Assembly: GCF_008056315.1 (NCBI RefSeq)
Contig: NZ_VRKQ01000008.1
Span: 824,957 to 888,956, forward strand
Reading direction: 5' to 3'
DNA: 64,000 bases
DNA from: Seonamhaeicola maritimus
Lineage (GTDB): Bacteria; Bacteroidota; Bacteroidia; Flavobacteriales; Flavobacteriaceae
Shown here: one piece after another, positions 1 to 9,250 of the stretch
How positions within the stretch are numbered: position 1 is the stretch's first letter
How the letters are laid out: the number at the start of each line of letters is the position of its first letter
Made by a program: the position numbers and the translations under genes
Notes under the pieces: generated by a model
The model's input: the letters and a program-made list of their open reading frames with translations, nothing else
Database searches by the model: none
Told to the model about the DNA's origin: nothing

Positions 1-771
<771 letters not shown>

Positions 772-798
772 TAATTAGACCAAATAAACTAAAACTTA

Positions 799-832
799 AA
801 TCCCATAAAGATTTCTTTATGGGATTTTTTAT
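799..832. terminator. Bidirectional terminator between gyrB and the LacI-type gene
   Basis: A perfect 12-bp stem (799-810 with 815-826) encloses a 4-base loop and is followed by T-rich sequence on the plus strand. Its flanks are A/T-rich on both sides, and it lies between two convergent stop codons, so it can serve both genes. Confidence 0.8.
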
Positions 833-835
833 TTT

Positions 836-1873
836 TTAAATGGAATCAATGTTCTCTTTTGTAACAATGGTCATTGGGGAATGATAGCTAGTTTCGGGGA
901 CCTTATTCATTACAAGGTAATCACTCAAAAGTTTAATGCCTTTAAAGCCTTGCATATATGGATTTTGACAGATTAAAAAATCTATGGTGTCGTTCTTTAA
1001 ACCATTTATGTTTTCTTGATTTGTATCGTACCCTATTAATCTAATGTTATTTCGTTTTGAAGCTTCTAAGTATTTCGAAATTAAATACGCATTACTTGAA
1101 GGAACAAAAATACCGCCAAATATATGGTCCCTAAATTGCTCATCTAATACTTTAGTTATGCCATCCGTATTTTCTAAATCAGGAATTACCAAATCCTTTA
1201 TTTCAAGATCTGATTTTTTATCATTAAAAAATGATTTAAACCCACTAATTCTTTCGGTAATAGATAAATAGTTGCCTGTATTAAGTCTAAAAACAGGAAT
1301 CATTATATTACTAGAATCAGGAATCATAACACTCATTAATTTAGCTGCTAAATAGCCGCTTTTAAATGAATCTTGCCCAATAAATGATAGGGCGTTCAAA
1401 CCTTTTTCTTCGATATTGATAAAAATATAAGGTGTATTCTTTTTGTCAAGATATTCAACAAGTTTGATGGTTTCCTTGTGAAAAACAGGAGCTACCAAAA
1501 CGGCATCAAACTCATCCTTTATTAGATTCTTAAATGCTGTTAAATAAGATTTATTATCAAATTGATTAAACAAGAAAAAAGTAGTTGAAACCCTAAAATT
1601 TTTAATCTCTTCAGTGGCCTTTTCAATACCTTTTTTTGGTTCAGACCAAAACTCATTTTTAGCACTAGCTTCAGGTATTAAAGCAGCTATTTTGTAACTT
1701 TTGTTTAGAGCTAGTGTACTGGCAATAGTGTTTATTTGAAAGTTATGTTCTTCTAAAATTTTCTTAACAAGAATTTTAGTCTTTTCAGAAACTCCAGGTC
1801 TGTTATGAATAACCCTATCTACTGTTCCTGTAGATACGTTTGCCTTTTTTGCTATGTCCTTTATAGTAGTCAA
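836..1873 (-). CDS. LacI-family transcriptional regulator
   Basis: This is a sugar-responsive DNA-binding regulator. The first residues hold the LacI helix-turn-helix (TTIKDIAKKANVSTGTVDRV followed by HNRPGVSEKT), and the rest is a periplasmic-binding-protein-like ligand domain. No ATG exists near the helix-turn-helix. I place the start at TTG 1873, which gives about 345 residues, the usual family length. A GTG at 1978 in the same frame would add 35 residues with no family similarity and would overlap the candidate promoter and operator. The gene is divergent from the DUF1080/oxidoreductase genes, so it probably controls them. The ligand is unknown, perhaps a 3-keto or unusual glycoside. Confidence 0.88.
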   Translation of the reverse strand: MTTIKDIAKKANVSTGTVDRVIHNRPGVSEKTKILVKKILEEHNFQINTIASTLALNKSYKIAALIPEASAKNEFWSEPKKGIEKATEEIKNFRVSTTFFLFNQFDNKSYLTAFKNLIKDEFDAVLVAPVFHKETIKLVEYLDKKNTPYIFINIEEKGLNALSFIGQDSFKSGYLAAKLMSVMIPDSSNIMIPVFRLNTGNYLSITERISGFKSFFNDKKSDLEIKDLVIPDLENTDGITKVLDEQFRDHIFGGIFVPSSNAYLISKYLEASKRNNIRLIGYDTNQENINGLKNDTIDFLICQNPYMQGFKGIKLLSDYLVMNKVPETSYHSPMTIVTKENIDSI

Positions 1874-1935
1874 TGTTGTTCTAAATAAAAAAATGTTGTT
1901 TCTACGTCCAAAAATACATAATAAATGTGCTTTTA

Positions 1936-1967
1936 TTTGATATAGTTTAACTAAATGTATAATTTTA
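1936..1967 (+). promoter_or_regulatory. Candidate promoter of the DUF1080 gene
   Basis: TTTG at 1936-1939 is followed after 20 bases by TAATTTTA (1960-1967). This matches 7 of 8 positions of the Bacteroidota -7 element TAnnTTTG at a normal spacing. It lies about 50 bases before the ATG of the DUF1080 gene. Confidence 0.4.
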
Positions 1968-1975
1968 CGTGCACG
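1968..1975. promoter_or_regulatory. Candidate LacI-family operator (CGTGCACG palindrome)
   Basis: A GC-rich perfect 8-bp palindrome sits in otherwise very AT-rich DNA, directly after the candidate -7 element and at the expected transcription start. A LacI-type repressor bound here would block the promoter. The assignment rests on position and symmetry only. Confidence 0.35.
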
Positions 1976-2018
1976 CACACAAAACTAAATAAATTAATTC
2001 AAATTATTAAAATTTAAG

Positions 2019-3422
2019 ATGTATTTAAAATTCAAATGGTTAGTTATTGTAGGTTTAATTTTTGTTGGAATTAATCCTATAGAAGGTAATGCTCAGGCAA
2101 ATAATGATGGTTGGAAAGTTCTTTTCAACGGTAAAAATTTAGATGGTTGGAAACAATTAAATGGTGAAGCTGATTATACTGTTAAAAACGGTGTCATTGT
2201 TGGAACCTCAAAAATTGGAACACCGAATAGTTTTTTATGTTCTAAGGAGAATTACGATAATTTTATTTTAGAATTTGACGTTATTGTAGACCCAATTCTT
2301 AATTCAGGAGTGCAATTCAGGTCTAATAGTTTCAAAGATCATAATAATGGAAGAGTTCACGGGTATCAATTTGAATTAGATCCTAGTGATCGTGCTTTCA
2401 GTGGTGGTATTTTTGATGAGGCCAGACGTGGTTGGTTATATCCATTAGCTGTAAATGAAAAAGGCAGAAAAGCATTTAATAACGGTAGCTGGAATAAATG
2501 TAGAATTGAAGCTATCGGGAACTCAATAAAAACTTGGATAAATGGGGTTCAATGCTCTAATTTAGTAGATGATATTACAGCTTCAGGTTTTATTGGTCTT
2601 CAAGTGCACAGTATTGGGGGAAGTAAACAAAAAGATGGTAAACAAATTAAATGGAAAAATATTAGAATTAAAACTGATAATTTAGAGGAAAGTAGTTGGG
2701 ATCAAGATCCAGAAGTTAAGGAATTAAGTTATCTATTAAATCAACTTACTGTTGGAGAAAAGCGCAATGGTTGGAGATTACTTTGGGATGGTAAGACTAG
2801 TAATGGATGGCGTGGAGCTAAACTTGATGATTTTCCAAAATCTGGATGGGAAATGAAAGATGGTATTCTAACTGTTTTAGCAACCGATGGTGGTGAATCT
2901 ACTGGCCCTGGAGATATAGTAACTACAGATGTATATAGTAGTTTTGAATTAGAGTTAGAATTCAAAATTACAGAAGTTGCAAATAGTGGTATTAAATATT
3001 TTGTTGATCCTAACCTTAATAAAGGAGCAGGTTCTGCTATAGGATGTGAGTTTCAAATCTTGGACGATAAAAAACATCCAGATGCTAAGAGAGGAGTGAA
3101 TGGAAACAGAACGATAGGGTCTTTATATGATTTAATAACAGCTGAAGGATATACCATTGCAGGACGTAAAAAGCAGTTTAAAGGTATAGGTAAATGGAAC
3201 AAGGCAAGAATAGTTGTAAAGGGTGGAAAAGTTGAGCATTGGTTAAACAATGAAAAGGTTGTAGAATATGACCGCTTTTCTCATATGTTTAGAGCACTTG
3301 TAGCTTATAGCAAATATAAAGATTGGGATAATTTTGGTCAGTGGCCATCGGGTCATATTTTGTTACAAGATCATGGTGATACAGTTCATTTTAGAAGTAT
3401 AAAAATTAGAGAGTTCAACTAA
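2019..3422 (+). CDS. Exported protein with two DUF1080 (3-keto-disaccharide hydrolase-type) domains
   Basis: A 467-residue secreted protein with an N-terminal signal peptide ending near residue 25. Two DUF1080 modules with a concanavalin-like fold follow. The first (about 32-220) begins [13 protein letters not shown] and the second (about 250-467) begins [13 protein letters not shown]. Some DUF1080 proteins are known to cleave 3-keto-glycosides by elimination and hydration after C3 oxidation of the sugar. The two Gfo/Idh/MocA oxidoreductases downstream fit that role, with the first starting 12 bases after this stop. Two domains in one chain suggest either two specificities or one catalytic and one binding module. 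A purely carbohydrate-binding role is possible. Confidence 0.82.
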   Translation: MYLKFKWLVIVGLIFVGINPIEGNAQANNDGWKVLFNGKNLDGWKQLNGEADYTVKNGVIVGTSKIGTPNSFLCSKENYDNFILEFDVIVDPILNSGVQFRSNSFKDHNNGRVHGYQFELDPSDRAFSGGIFDEARRGWLYPLAVNEKGRKAFNNGSWNKCRIEAIGNSIKTWINGVQCSNLVDDITASGFIGLQVHSIGGSKQKDGKQIKWKNIRIKTDNLEESSWDQDPEVKELSYLLNQLTVGEKRNGWRLLWDGKTSNGWRGAKLDDFPKSGWEMKDGILTVLATDGGESTGPGDIVTTDVYSSFELELEFKITEVANSGIKYFVDPNLNKGAGSAIGCEFQILDDKKHPDAKRGVNGNRTIGSLYDLITAEGYTIAGRKKQFKGIGKWNKARIVVKGGKVEHWLNNEKVVEYDRFSHMFRALVAYSKYKDWDNFGQWPSGHILLQDHGDTVHFRSIKIREFN

Positions 3423-3434
3423 AAGATAATAATT

Positions 3435-4778
3435 ATGGCATCGAATAGACGAGATTTTATAAAGAAAGCAACAGCGGGGGCTGTTGGTGTATCACTAACG
3501 GGTGGTTTTACTAGTGCTTCAGCACAGAGTTATTCAAGAATTATTGGCGCAAATGATAGAATAAATGTAGCTATTCAAGGTTTAGGAAGAAGATATCCTG
3601 GATATGTTGAATCTATTGCATCAGAAAAAAATAATGTAAAATTACTTTATTTGTGTGATGTGATGAAGAGTCAACGAGAAAGCGCAGCTTTAAAATTTTC
3701 AAAGCATATTAAAAATAAACCAATTCTTGAAAATGATATAAGAAGAGTGATAGAGGATAGTAAGGTGGATGCCATTTTTATGGCTACTCCTGACCATTGG
3801 CATGCACCTGGAGCATGTATGGCTATGGAAGGAGGAAAGCATGTTTATTTAGAGAAACCATGTAGTCATAACCCTAGAGAAGGTGAGTTACTGGTTGCTT
3901 TTCAAGAGAAATATAATAAACTCGTGCAAATGGGAAACCAGCAACGATCTTCATTTCAGTCACAAGAGATAATTAATGATATTCATAATGGGATTATTGG
4001 AGATGTGTATAAGGCGATAGCCTTTTATAGAAACACTAGAGGACGAGTGATTAAACCTGTAATAGCGGCTCCACCCGAAGGTTTAGATTGGGATCTTTTT
4101 CAAGGACCCTCTCCTAGAAAAGATTATATGCATGACACTTGGAATTATAACTGGCATTGGTATGGATGGGATTTTGGAACCGCAGAAACTGGTAATAATG
4201 CTACACATGAGCTTGATATTGCACGTTGGGCATTAGATGTAAAGTATCCTGAACACGTAAATGTATATTCAGGAAAGTTTCAGTATAAGGATGATGGATG
4301 GGAAATGTATGATACTATGGAAGCGAATTTTCATTTTTCCAATAATAGATTAATCCAATGGAACGGACAAAGTAGGAACGGGTATAATAAATATGGAGCT
4401 GGAAGAGGAACAATAATTTATGGTTCGAAAGGTTCTGTTTTTATTGATCGAAGTGGATATAAAATGTTCGATATTGCTGGTAAATTGATTAAGACGAATA
4501 TGTCTTCTAAAACAGAAGCCGGTGTTGCCTTAGGTGGAGGAGGAAACTTAACAACAAGGCATTGTGATAATTTTTTCAAGGCAATTAGAGGAGAAGAAAA
4601 GTTAACATCACCTATAGAGCAAGGGGCAATAAGTCAAATGCTTACACATTATGCAAATATTTCTTCAAGAATAGGTAAGTCGTTTGATGTTGATGAAAAC
4701 TCTGGTCGTATATACGATAGAGATGCTATGAAGTTGTGGTCAAGAACCTATGAACCAGGTTGGGAGCCAAAATTGTAA
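3435..4778 (+). CDS. Gfo/Idh/MocA-family oxidoreductase, Tat-exported
   Basis: A 447-residue NAD(P)-dependent sugar oxidoreductase. The N-terminus carries a twin-arginine signal (SNRRDFIKKA, then a hydrophobic stretch ending SASA), so it is exported folded with its cofactor. A Rossmann domain follows (INVAIQGLGRR, with the strand LLYLCDV). The family EKP motif is present in HVYLEKPCSH; its lysine is the usual catalytic or cofactor-contact residue. The C-terminal alpha/beta domain holds GNNATHELDIARWAL. It is 12 bases behind the double-DUF1080 gene, so the two are co-transcribed. I infer a role in oxidising a glycoside at C3 or reducing the 3-keto product. The substrate cannot be read from the sequence. 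Confidence 0.85.
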   Translation: MASNRRDFIKKATAGAVGVSLTGGFTSASAQSYSRIIGANDRINVAIQGLGRRYPGYVESIASEKNNVKLLYLCDVMKSQRESAALKFSKHIKNKPILENDIRRVIEDSKVDAIFMATPDHWHAPGACMAMEGGKHVYLEKPCSHNPREGELLVAFQEKYNKLVQMGNQQRSSFQSQEIINDIHNGIIGDVYKAIAFYRNTRGRVIKPVIAAPPEGLDWDLFQGPSPRKDYMHDTWNYNWHWYGWDFGTAETGNNATHELDIARWALDVKYPEHVNVYSGKFQYKDDGWEMYDTMEANFHFSNNRLIQWNGQSRNGYNKYGAGRGTIIYGSKGSVFIDRSGYKMFDIAGKLIKTNMSSKTEAGVALGGGGNLTTRHCDNFFKAIRGEEKLTSPIEQGAISQMLTHYANISSRIGKSFDVDENSGRIYDRDAMKLWSRTYEPGWEPKL

Positions 4779-4794
4779 ACATATTATGAATTAA

Positions 4795-4825
4795 AAATAA
4801 GAGGCAAATCAGCCTCTTATTTTTT
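4795..4825 (+). terminator. Hairpin terminator between the two oxidoreductase genes
   Basis: An 11-bp perfect stem (4795-4805 with 4812-4822) has a 6-base loop and continues into a T-run. It stands only 30 bases before the next ATG, so the second oxidoreductase is either reached by read-through or made from a promoter within this short gap. Confidence 0.75.
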
Positions 4826-4854
4826 ACATTTAATTTAAAATAATATACTAAGTA

Positions 4855-6036
4855 ATGAAAAGAAGAGAGTTTGTTGTAAAAAGCGGTTTAGCATCAGCAG
4901 GCGTGATAGCTACCACTTCTGCACTCGGAGCGGTTTCTTGTACTTCATTTGGTAAAAGTGAAATTAATATTGGGGTTATAGGAACAGGACAGCGTGGGCT
5001 TGGTTTAATGTCTTTAATGAATAATATTGAAGGAATTAATGTGGCAGCTGTATGTGATGTTTTGCCTTTTAGGCTAAAAGAAGGAGTAACTCAAACTAAC
5101 AATACGGCTAAAGCTTATGATAGTTATGTGAATTTATTAAAGGATAAAGCTATTGATTCCGTATTAATTGCAACCCCTTTTAGTTCTCATTATGAAATTG
5201 CTATGGCAGCTGTGGAAGCTGGTAAACATGTGTATTGTGAAAAAACATTGGCCAAGGGATTAAAAGAGATTGAAACTTTAGCTGATAAAGTATCAGATTC
5301 AAAAATTATTTTTCAAACAGGTCACCAATATCATAGCTCCAGATTATACAAACATGTGGTAGATCTGCTTCAAAAAGGAGAAATAGGTAATATAAGATCT
5401 TTTGAATGCCGATGGTATAGAAAAGGGGACTGGAGAAGAGAAGTTCCTGAGCCTAAATATGAAAGAGCCATTAATTGGCGCATGTACAAAGAGTATTCAG
5501 GAGGAATGACAGCAGAACTAAGTTCGCATCAAATTGATTTTGTAAGTTGGGTGCTAGACGAAAACCCTAATAAAATAATGGGAACTGGTGGTATTAATAT
5601 TTGGAATGATGGTCGGGGAACCTATGATAATACGCATTTAATATTTGAATACCCAAGTGGTGTTAAGGCACATTTTAAATGTTTAACAAGTAATATTCCT
5701 GGTGGATATGAAATTAAAGCTATCGGTGATAAAGGAATTATTACTATGACTACAGGAAAGGCTTGGATAAATTATTACAAGAAACCTGAGAAAACTGAAC
5801 TTTCTGAAGTAGATGGAGTTGCTGGAGCTACATTGCCGGCAGAATATAATTCGGAAAAGGGTATGCCGATAAAAGTAGAGCATTTAGATCCTAGTAAGCA
5901 AGCGTTGGTGGATTTTAAGAATGCAATTTTAGAAGGGAAGCAACCTATTTCAAACATTCAAACAGGCGCAAGTACCGCCAAAGCAGTCCAGTTATCATTA
6001 GATGCTATGTATACTGAAGAGGTGCAGTACTGGTAG
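4855..6036 (+). CDS. Second Gfo/Idh/MocA-family oxidoreductase, Tat-exported, possibly a lipoprotein
   Basis: A 393-residue relative of the preceding enzyme. The N-terminus reads KRREFVVKSG with a hydrophobic core ending LGAVSC, so it may be both Tat-exported and lipid-anchored at that cysteine. The Rossmann motif is IGVIGTGQRGLG. The usual EKP is changed to EKT (HVYCEKTLAK) but the lysine is kept. The C-terminal domain has GGMTAELSSHQIDF. It follows the first oxidoreductase after a terminator hairpin and probably acts on the same sugar, for instance as the partner dehydrogenase that regenerates or reduces the 3-keto product. The exact reaction is not determined. Confidence 0.83.
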   Translation: MKRREFVVKSGLASAGVIATTSALGAVSCTSFGKSEINIGVIGTGQRGLGLMSLMNNIEGINVAAVCDVLPFRLKEGVTQTNNTAKAYDSYVNLLKDKAIDSVLIATPFSSHYEIAMAAVEAGKHVYCEKTLAKGLKEIETLADKVSDSKIIFQTGHQYHSSRLYKHVVDLLQKGEIGNIRSFECRWYRKGDWRREVPEPKYERAINWRMYKEYSGGMTAELSSHQIDFVSWVLDENPNKIMGTGGINIWNDGRGTYDNTHLIFEYPSGVKAHFKCLTSNIPGGYEIKAIGDKGIITMTTGKAWINYYKKPEKTELSEVDGVAGATLPAEYNSEKGMPIKVEHLDPSKQALVDFKNAILEGKQPISNIQTGASTAKAVQLSLDAMYTEEVQYW

Positions 6037-6071
6037 ATTTTGTTTAAAGAAATAGTTGTAATTTTACAAAG

Positions 6072-6097
6072 CCATGGTTTTAAATCATGGTTTTTTT
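6072..6097 (+). terminator. Terminator of the LacI/DUF1080/oxidoreductase locus
   Basis: A CCATG...CATGG stem, extended by a G-T wobble and A-T pairs (6072-6090), is followed by seven T residues. Confidence 0.75.
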
Positions 6098-6161
6098 GTA
6101 TAATATTACCGATAAAAGGTATAAAAGTACGATAAAGTGTTATGTTTTGTAAAATATTTAC

Positions 6162-6169
6162 TATATTTG
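6162..6169 (+). promoter_or_regulatory. -7 promoter element of the DUF6588 gene
   Basis: TATATTTG is a full match to TAnnTTTG, with no clear TTG at the right distance upstream. It sits 20 bases before ATG 6190. It lies inside the longer reading frame that starts at 6142, which argues for the start at 6190. Confidence 0.5.
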
Positions 6170-6189
6170 TCTTACCCAAATTAAAAAAA

Positions 6190-7206
6190 ATGAAAAAGAT
6201 TATCCTGCTTATGTTATTGTGTTTAATAACATTTACCTCTAAGGCCCAAAATGAAATTGATGCCTTATTAGCTGCTGGTGTAGAAGATGCTGCACAATTT
6301 GCAAATGATTACCTCATGCCCGGGACAGATGGTCTAATACATAGTATAAACACTAACTGGTTTAATACGGCTGATGCTAAACCTTTAGGCGGTTTTGAAA
6401 TTTCAATTATAGCAAATGCAGCTTCACCTAATAGCGAAAACAAAAGCTTTTTGATGAATTCGGCTGATTATAATAATGTTCAGTTTATTCAAGGGTCTCA
6501 ATCTCAAATGGTAGCAACAGTATTAGGACATAATGATCCCGATGTGATTGTTCAGGTAACTTATGATGATCCCATTTTTGGTCAACAAACGGAGGATATT
6601 ACCTTACCAACAGGATTAGCTTCTGAAAACATAAATATGATACCTTCCGCTTTTATACAAGGCGCCATAGGTCTTGGGAAAGGAATTGAATTAAAAGCAC
6701 GGTTTATTCCCAAAATTGATACAGAAGATGTTAAGTTTAATGCTTATGGTGCTGGTGTGCAGGTAGAATTCACAAAATGGCTTCCAGCCGATAAATTGAT
6801 GCCAATTGCAATTTCTGGTTTGGTGGCATATACCCACCTTGACGCCACTTATAATTTAACAGAATCTTCGGGAATACAGGGCGAAGATCAAAGATTAGAA
6901 AATGATACCAATACATTATTGTTACAGTTAATAGCTTCAACAAAATTGCCAGTAATTAACTTTTATGGTGGACTTGGTTATATAAAAGGAGAATCTGAAT
7001 CGGATATGTTAGGAACTTATATAGTGTCTAATGGTGTATTAACTGCAGATGCCATTGTAGACCCATTTTCAGTTTCAAGTGAAGTAGCCGCTGTTAGAGG
7101 CACATTAGGAACAAAACTTAAACTTGGTTTTTTTAGAATTAATGCCGAGTACCATTTCTCAGAATTCAATACCTATTCGTTAGGAATCAATTTTGGGTTT
7201 AGATAA
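6190..7206 (+). CDS. DUF6588-type exported/outer-membrane protein
   Basis: A 338-residue protein with a clear Sec signal peptide (MKKIILLMLLCLITF, cleavage near SKAQ). An upstream in-frame ATG at 6142 is rejected because the signal peptide starts at 6190 and a promoter element lies between. The mature protein begins with EIDALLAAGVEDAAQFANDY and has alternating hydrophobic strands. It ends in a beta-strand closing with phenylalanine (LGINFGF), typical of an outer-membrane barrel. I recognise it as the DUF6588 family common in Flavobacteriaceae, whose function is unknown. It stands alone between two terminators. Confidence 0.7.
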   Translation: MKKIILLMLLCLITFTSKAQNEIDALLAAGVEDAAQFANDYLMPGTDGLIHSINTNWFNTADAKPLGGFEISIIANAASPNSENKSFLMNSADYNNVQFIQGSQSQMVATVLGHNDPDVIVQVTYDDPIFGQQTEDITLPTGLASENINMIPSAFIQGAIGLGKGIELKARFIPKIDTEDVKFNAYGAGVQVEFTKWLPADKLMPIAISGLVAYTHLDATYNLTESSGIQGEDQRLENDTNTLLLQLIASTKLPVINFYGGLGYIKGESESDMLGTYIVSNGVLTADAIVDPFSVSSEVAAVRGTLGTKLKLGFFRINAEYHFSEFNTYSLGINFGFR

Positions 7207-7283
7207 AATATGAAGAGAATTATTGAATAGTTCTTAAAAAATATGTTTTAATTTTAGTTAGTTTATATTTAATTTTTTGTTTT

Positions 7284-7318
7284 AAAAAAGTACGGGATTT
7301 AGTCTCGTACTTTTTTTA
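7284..7318 (+). terminator. Terminator after the DUF6588 gene
   Basis: The stem AAAAAGTACGGGA pairs with TCTCGTACTTTTT (one G-T wobble) around a 5-base loop and runs into a T-tract. The rest of the 245-base gap holds only the mdh promoter. Confidence 0.8.
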
Positions 7319-7382
7319 TTTAGAGCATTTTAATTCTTAATTTTGCATGACTTTAATCATAGGTGTTCGCCATTAAAAAGAT

Positions 7383-7390
7383 TACTTTTG
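7383..7390 (+). promoter_or_regulatory. -7 promoter element of mdh
   Basis: TACTTTTG fully matches TAnnTTTG, about 60 bases before the mdh ATG. The -33 region is weak. Confidence 0.45.
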
Positions 7391-7451
7391 TGCCATCAAA
7401 TTAGATTAAGGTAACAATAGATTATTTTAATTATACACTAAAAATAAGAAT

Positions 7452-8384
7452 ATGAAAGTAACAGTTGTAGGAGCAGGAGCAGTAGGTGCAAGTTGCGCGG
7501 AATATATTGCCATTAAAGATTTTGCTTCAGAGGTAGTTTTGTTAGACATTAAGGAAGGGTATGCCGAAGGTAAAGCCATGGATTTAATGCAAACCGCGTC
7601 ATTGAACAGTTTTGATACAAAAATTACAGGTGTAACAAACGATTATAGTAAAACAGCAGGTAGTGATATTTGTGTTATCACTTCTGGTATTCCTCGTAAA
7701 CCTGGTATGACTCGTGAAGAGTTAATTGGTATTAACGCAGGTATTGTTAAAACGGTATCTTCAAGCTTAATAGAGCATTCACCAAATACAATCATAATAG
7801 TGGTTAGTAACCCAATGGATACTATGACTTATTTAGTGCATCAATCTACCAACCTTCCAAAAAATAGAATTATTGGTATGGGTGGTGCTTTAGATTCTGC
7901 TCGTTTTAAATACAGATTAGCAGAGGCTTTAGAAGCTCCTATTAGTGATGTTGATGGTATGGTAATTGGTGGACATAGTGATACTGGTATGGTACCATTA
8001 ACTAGTCATGCAACTAGAAATAGTGTAAAAGTTTCTGAGTTCTTAAGTGAAGAAAGATTAGAGCAAGTTGCTGCAGATACTAAGGTTGGTGGTGCTACTT
8101 TAACTAAATTATTAGGTACTTCTGCGTGGTATGCTCCTGGAGCTGCAGTAAGTGGTTTAGTTCAAGCTATCGCTTGTGACCAAAAGAAAATCTACCCATG
8201 TTCAACTCTATTAGAAGGTGAGTATGGTTTAAACGATATTTGTATTGGCGTGCCAGTTATTCTAGGTAAAAACGGTATTGAAAAAATAGTTGATATTCCT
8301 TTAAGTGAAGCTGAAAAAGCGCACATGCAATCAAGTGCTGAAGGTGTTAGAAAAACTAACGGATTATTAAACGTAGAGGCTTAA
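7452..8384 (+). CDS. mdh: Malate dehydrogenase
   Basis: Interconverts malate and oxaloacetate with NAD in the TCA cycle, in the cytoplasm. The 310 residues match the LDH-like MDH family. The N-terminal glycine-rich NAD site is VVGAGAVGASCAEY, the acidic residue that selects NAD follows (LLDIKEG), and the substrate loop has the arginine pair in IPRKPGMTREEL. The NPMD motif and the catalytic histidine region GGHSDTGMVPL are present. The gene is monocistronic, with its own promoter element and a perfect terminator. Lactate dehydrogenase is the alternative; the RKPGMTR loop favours malate. Confidence 0.95.
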   Translation: MKVTVVGAGAVGASCAEYIAIKDFASEVVLLDIKEGYAEGKAMDLMQTASLNSFDTKITGVTNDYSKTAGSDICVITSGIPRKPGMTREELIGINAGIVKTVSSSLIEHSPNTIIIVVSNPMDTMTYLVHQSTNLPKNRIIGMGGALDSARFKYRLAEALEAPISDVDGMVIGGHSDTGMVPLTSHATRNSVKVSEFLSEERLEQVAADTKVGGATLTKLLGTSAWYAPGAAVSGLVQAIACDQKKIYPCSTLLEGEYGLNDICIGVPVILGKNGIEKIVDIPLSEAEKAHMQSSAEGVRKTNGLLNVEA

Positions 8385-8417
8385 TATTTCAAAAGAATAT
8401 CATATAACATAATTTAT

Positions 8418-8451
8418 ATAAAGACTGTAGTAATACAGTCTTTATTTTTTT
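8418..8451 (+). terminator. Terminator of mdh
   Basis: A perfect 12-bp stem (8418-8429 with 8434-8445) with a 4-base loop and a following T-run. Confidence 0.85.
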
Positions 8452-8458
8452 ATATTTG
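8451..8458 (+). promoter_or_regulatory. -7 promoter element immediately before the gene at 8463
   Basis: TATATTTG is a full match to TAnnTTTG and ends only four bases before the ATG. If used, transcription would start at or next to the A of the start codon, giving a leaderless mRNA. Confidence 0.4.
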
Positions 8459-8462
8459 GCGC

Positions 8463-9074
8463 ATGAACGCAAAATGGTACTTTAGTACATTAATAATAGC
8501 ATTAACACTTCTTGGTGTTTGCCAAAAACAAGTTTCTGTTCCCAATCAGCAAATTGTTATGGAGTTTGTTGATGTTGATGTAACTTCAAACTACGTTCAA
8601 ACGGCAATAGCAGATGTGAAAGGGCAGTTGCAATGTATTGGGGCACAAAACATTAAAGTTCAAAAAGAACAAAACGGAACTTTAAAAATCACTTACTTCA
8701 GCAATGTCAAAGTTGCTAGTATCAAAGAAGTCCTTTCAAAAGAAAACCATATTGTACTTGGATATGCCACTAATGTTCAGAACGAAAGTGGTAATTCTTC
8801 TTCCAATGATTCATCAAATAATTATAATCTCGATGTTTACGAGATAAAAAAAGGTACGGAATCATCAAGCCTTGGAGGTAAGTATGTTTTAGAAATAAAA
8901 TATGATTACGATAGATTTTCTAATCCAAATGTATATGTGCCGTATGAGAGCACTAAGATTAGCAAAATTGATAGGTCTGTAAAAACGGCTTATAGAGTCA
9001 ATAGAAATATTGCCATTGAAATAGATAACAATTCATATCAAAAACCAGAAGTTAGGGCAGGTCCTAACTGTTAG
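8463..9074 (+). CDS. Exported protein of unknown function
   Basis: A 203-residue protein I do not recognise. The N-terminus is a signal peptide or membrane anchor (about residues 5-20, STLIIALTLLGVC). A cysteine at the end could be a lipobox, but the following residues do not make this certain. The mature part has a mixed alpha/beta appearance. A central Ser/Asn-rich linker (NESGNSSSNDSSNN) splits an N-terminal half from a C-terminal half containing VLEIKYDYDRF. The protein ends in a cysteine. It lies between mdh and secDF with its own promoter element, so it is probably transcribed alone. Confidence 0.65.
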   Translation: MNAKWYFSTLIIALTLLGVCQKQVSVPNQQIVMEFVDVDVTSNYVQTAIADVKGQLQCIGAQNIKVQKEQNGTLKITYFSNVKVASIKEVLSKENHIVLGYATNVQNESGNSSSNDSSNNYNLDVYEIKKGTESSSLGGKYVLEIKYDYDRFSNPNVYVPYESTKISKIDRSVKTAYRVNRNIAIEIDNNSYQKPEVRAGPNC

Positions 9075-9128
9075 GGTACTTCATTATAAGTGTTATTGAT
9101 TTTACACTTCCCAACTACCATACAAAAA

Positions 9129-9159
9129 TTATAAGCGTTCAATTTATAAACGCTTATAA
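9129..9159. repeat. Perfect 11-bp inverted repeat before secDF
   Basis: TTATAAGCGTT and AACGCTTATAA pair perfectly around a 9-base loop. No T-run follows on either strand, so it is a poor intrinsic terminator. It may terminate the upstream gene weakly, or be a protein site near the secDF promoter. Confidence 0.5.
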
Positions 9160-9183
9160 ATCAATTATAATCAATAAAAATAA

Positions 9184-9214
9184 TTGTCAAGTTATACGGT
9201 AAATTATACATTTG
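9184..9214 (+). promoter_or_regulatory. Promoter of secDF
   Basis: TTG (9184-9186), 20 bases, then TACATTTG (9207-9214), a full -7 match. It lies 36 bases before the ATG. Confidence 0.6.
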
Positions 9215-9250
9215 CTCGTTTTAAAAATTTGACCATAAATTAACATAAGA

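Noticed and set aside
6142-6189. A longer N-terminus for the DUF6588-type protein
   Set aside because: The extra 16 residues precede a perfect signal peptide and overlap a -7 promoter element.
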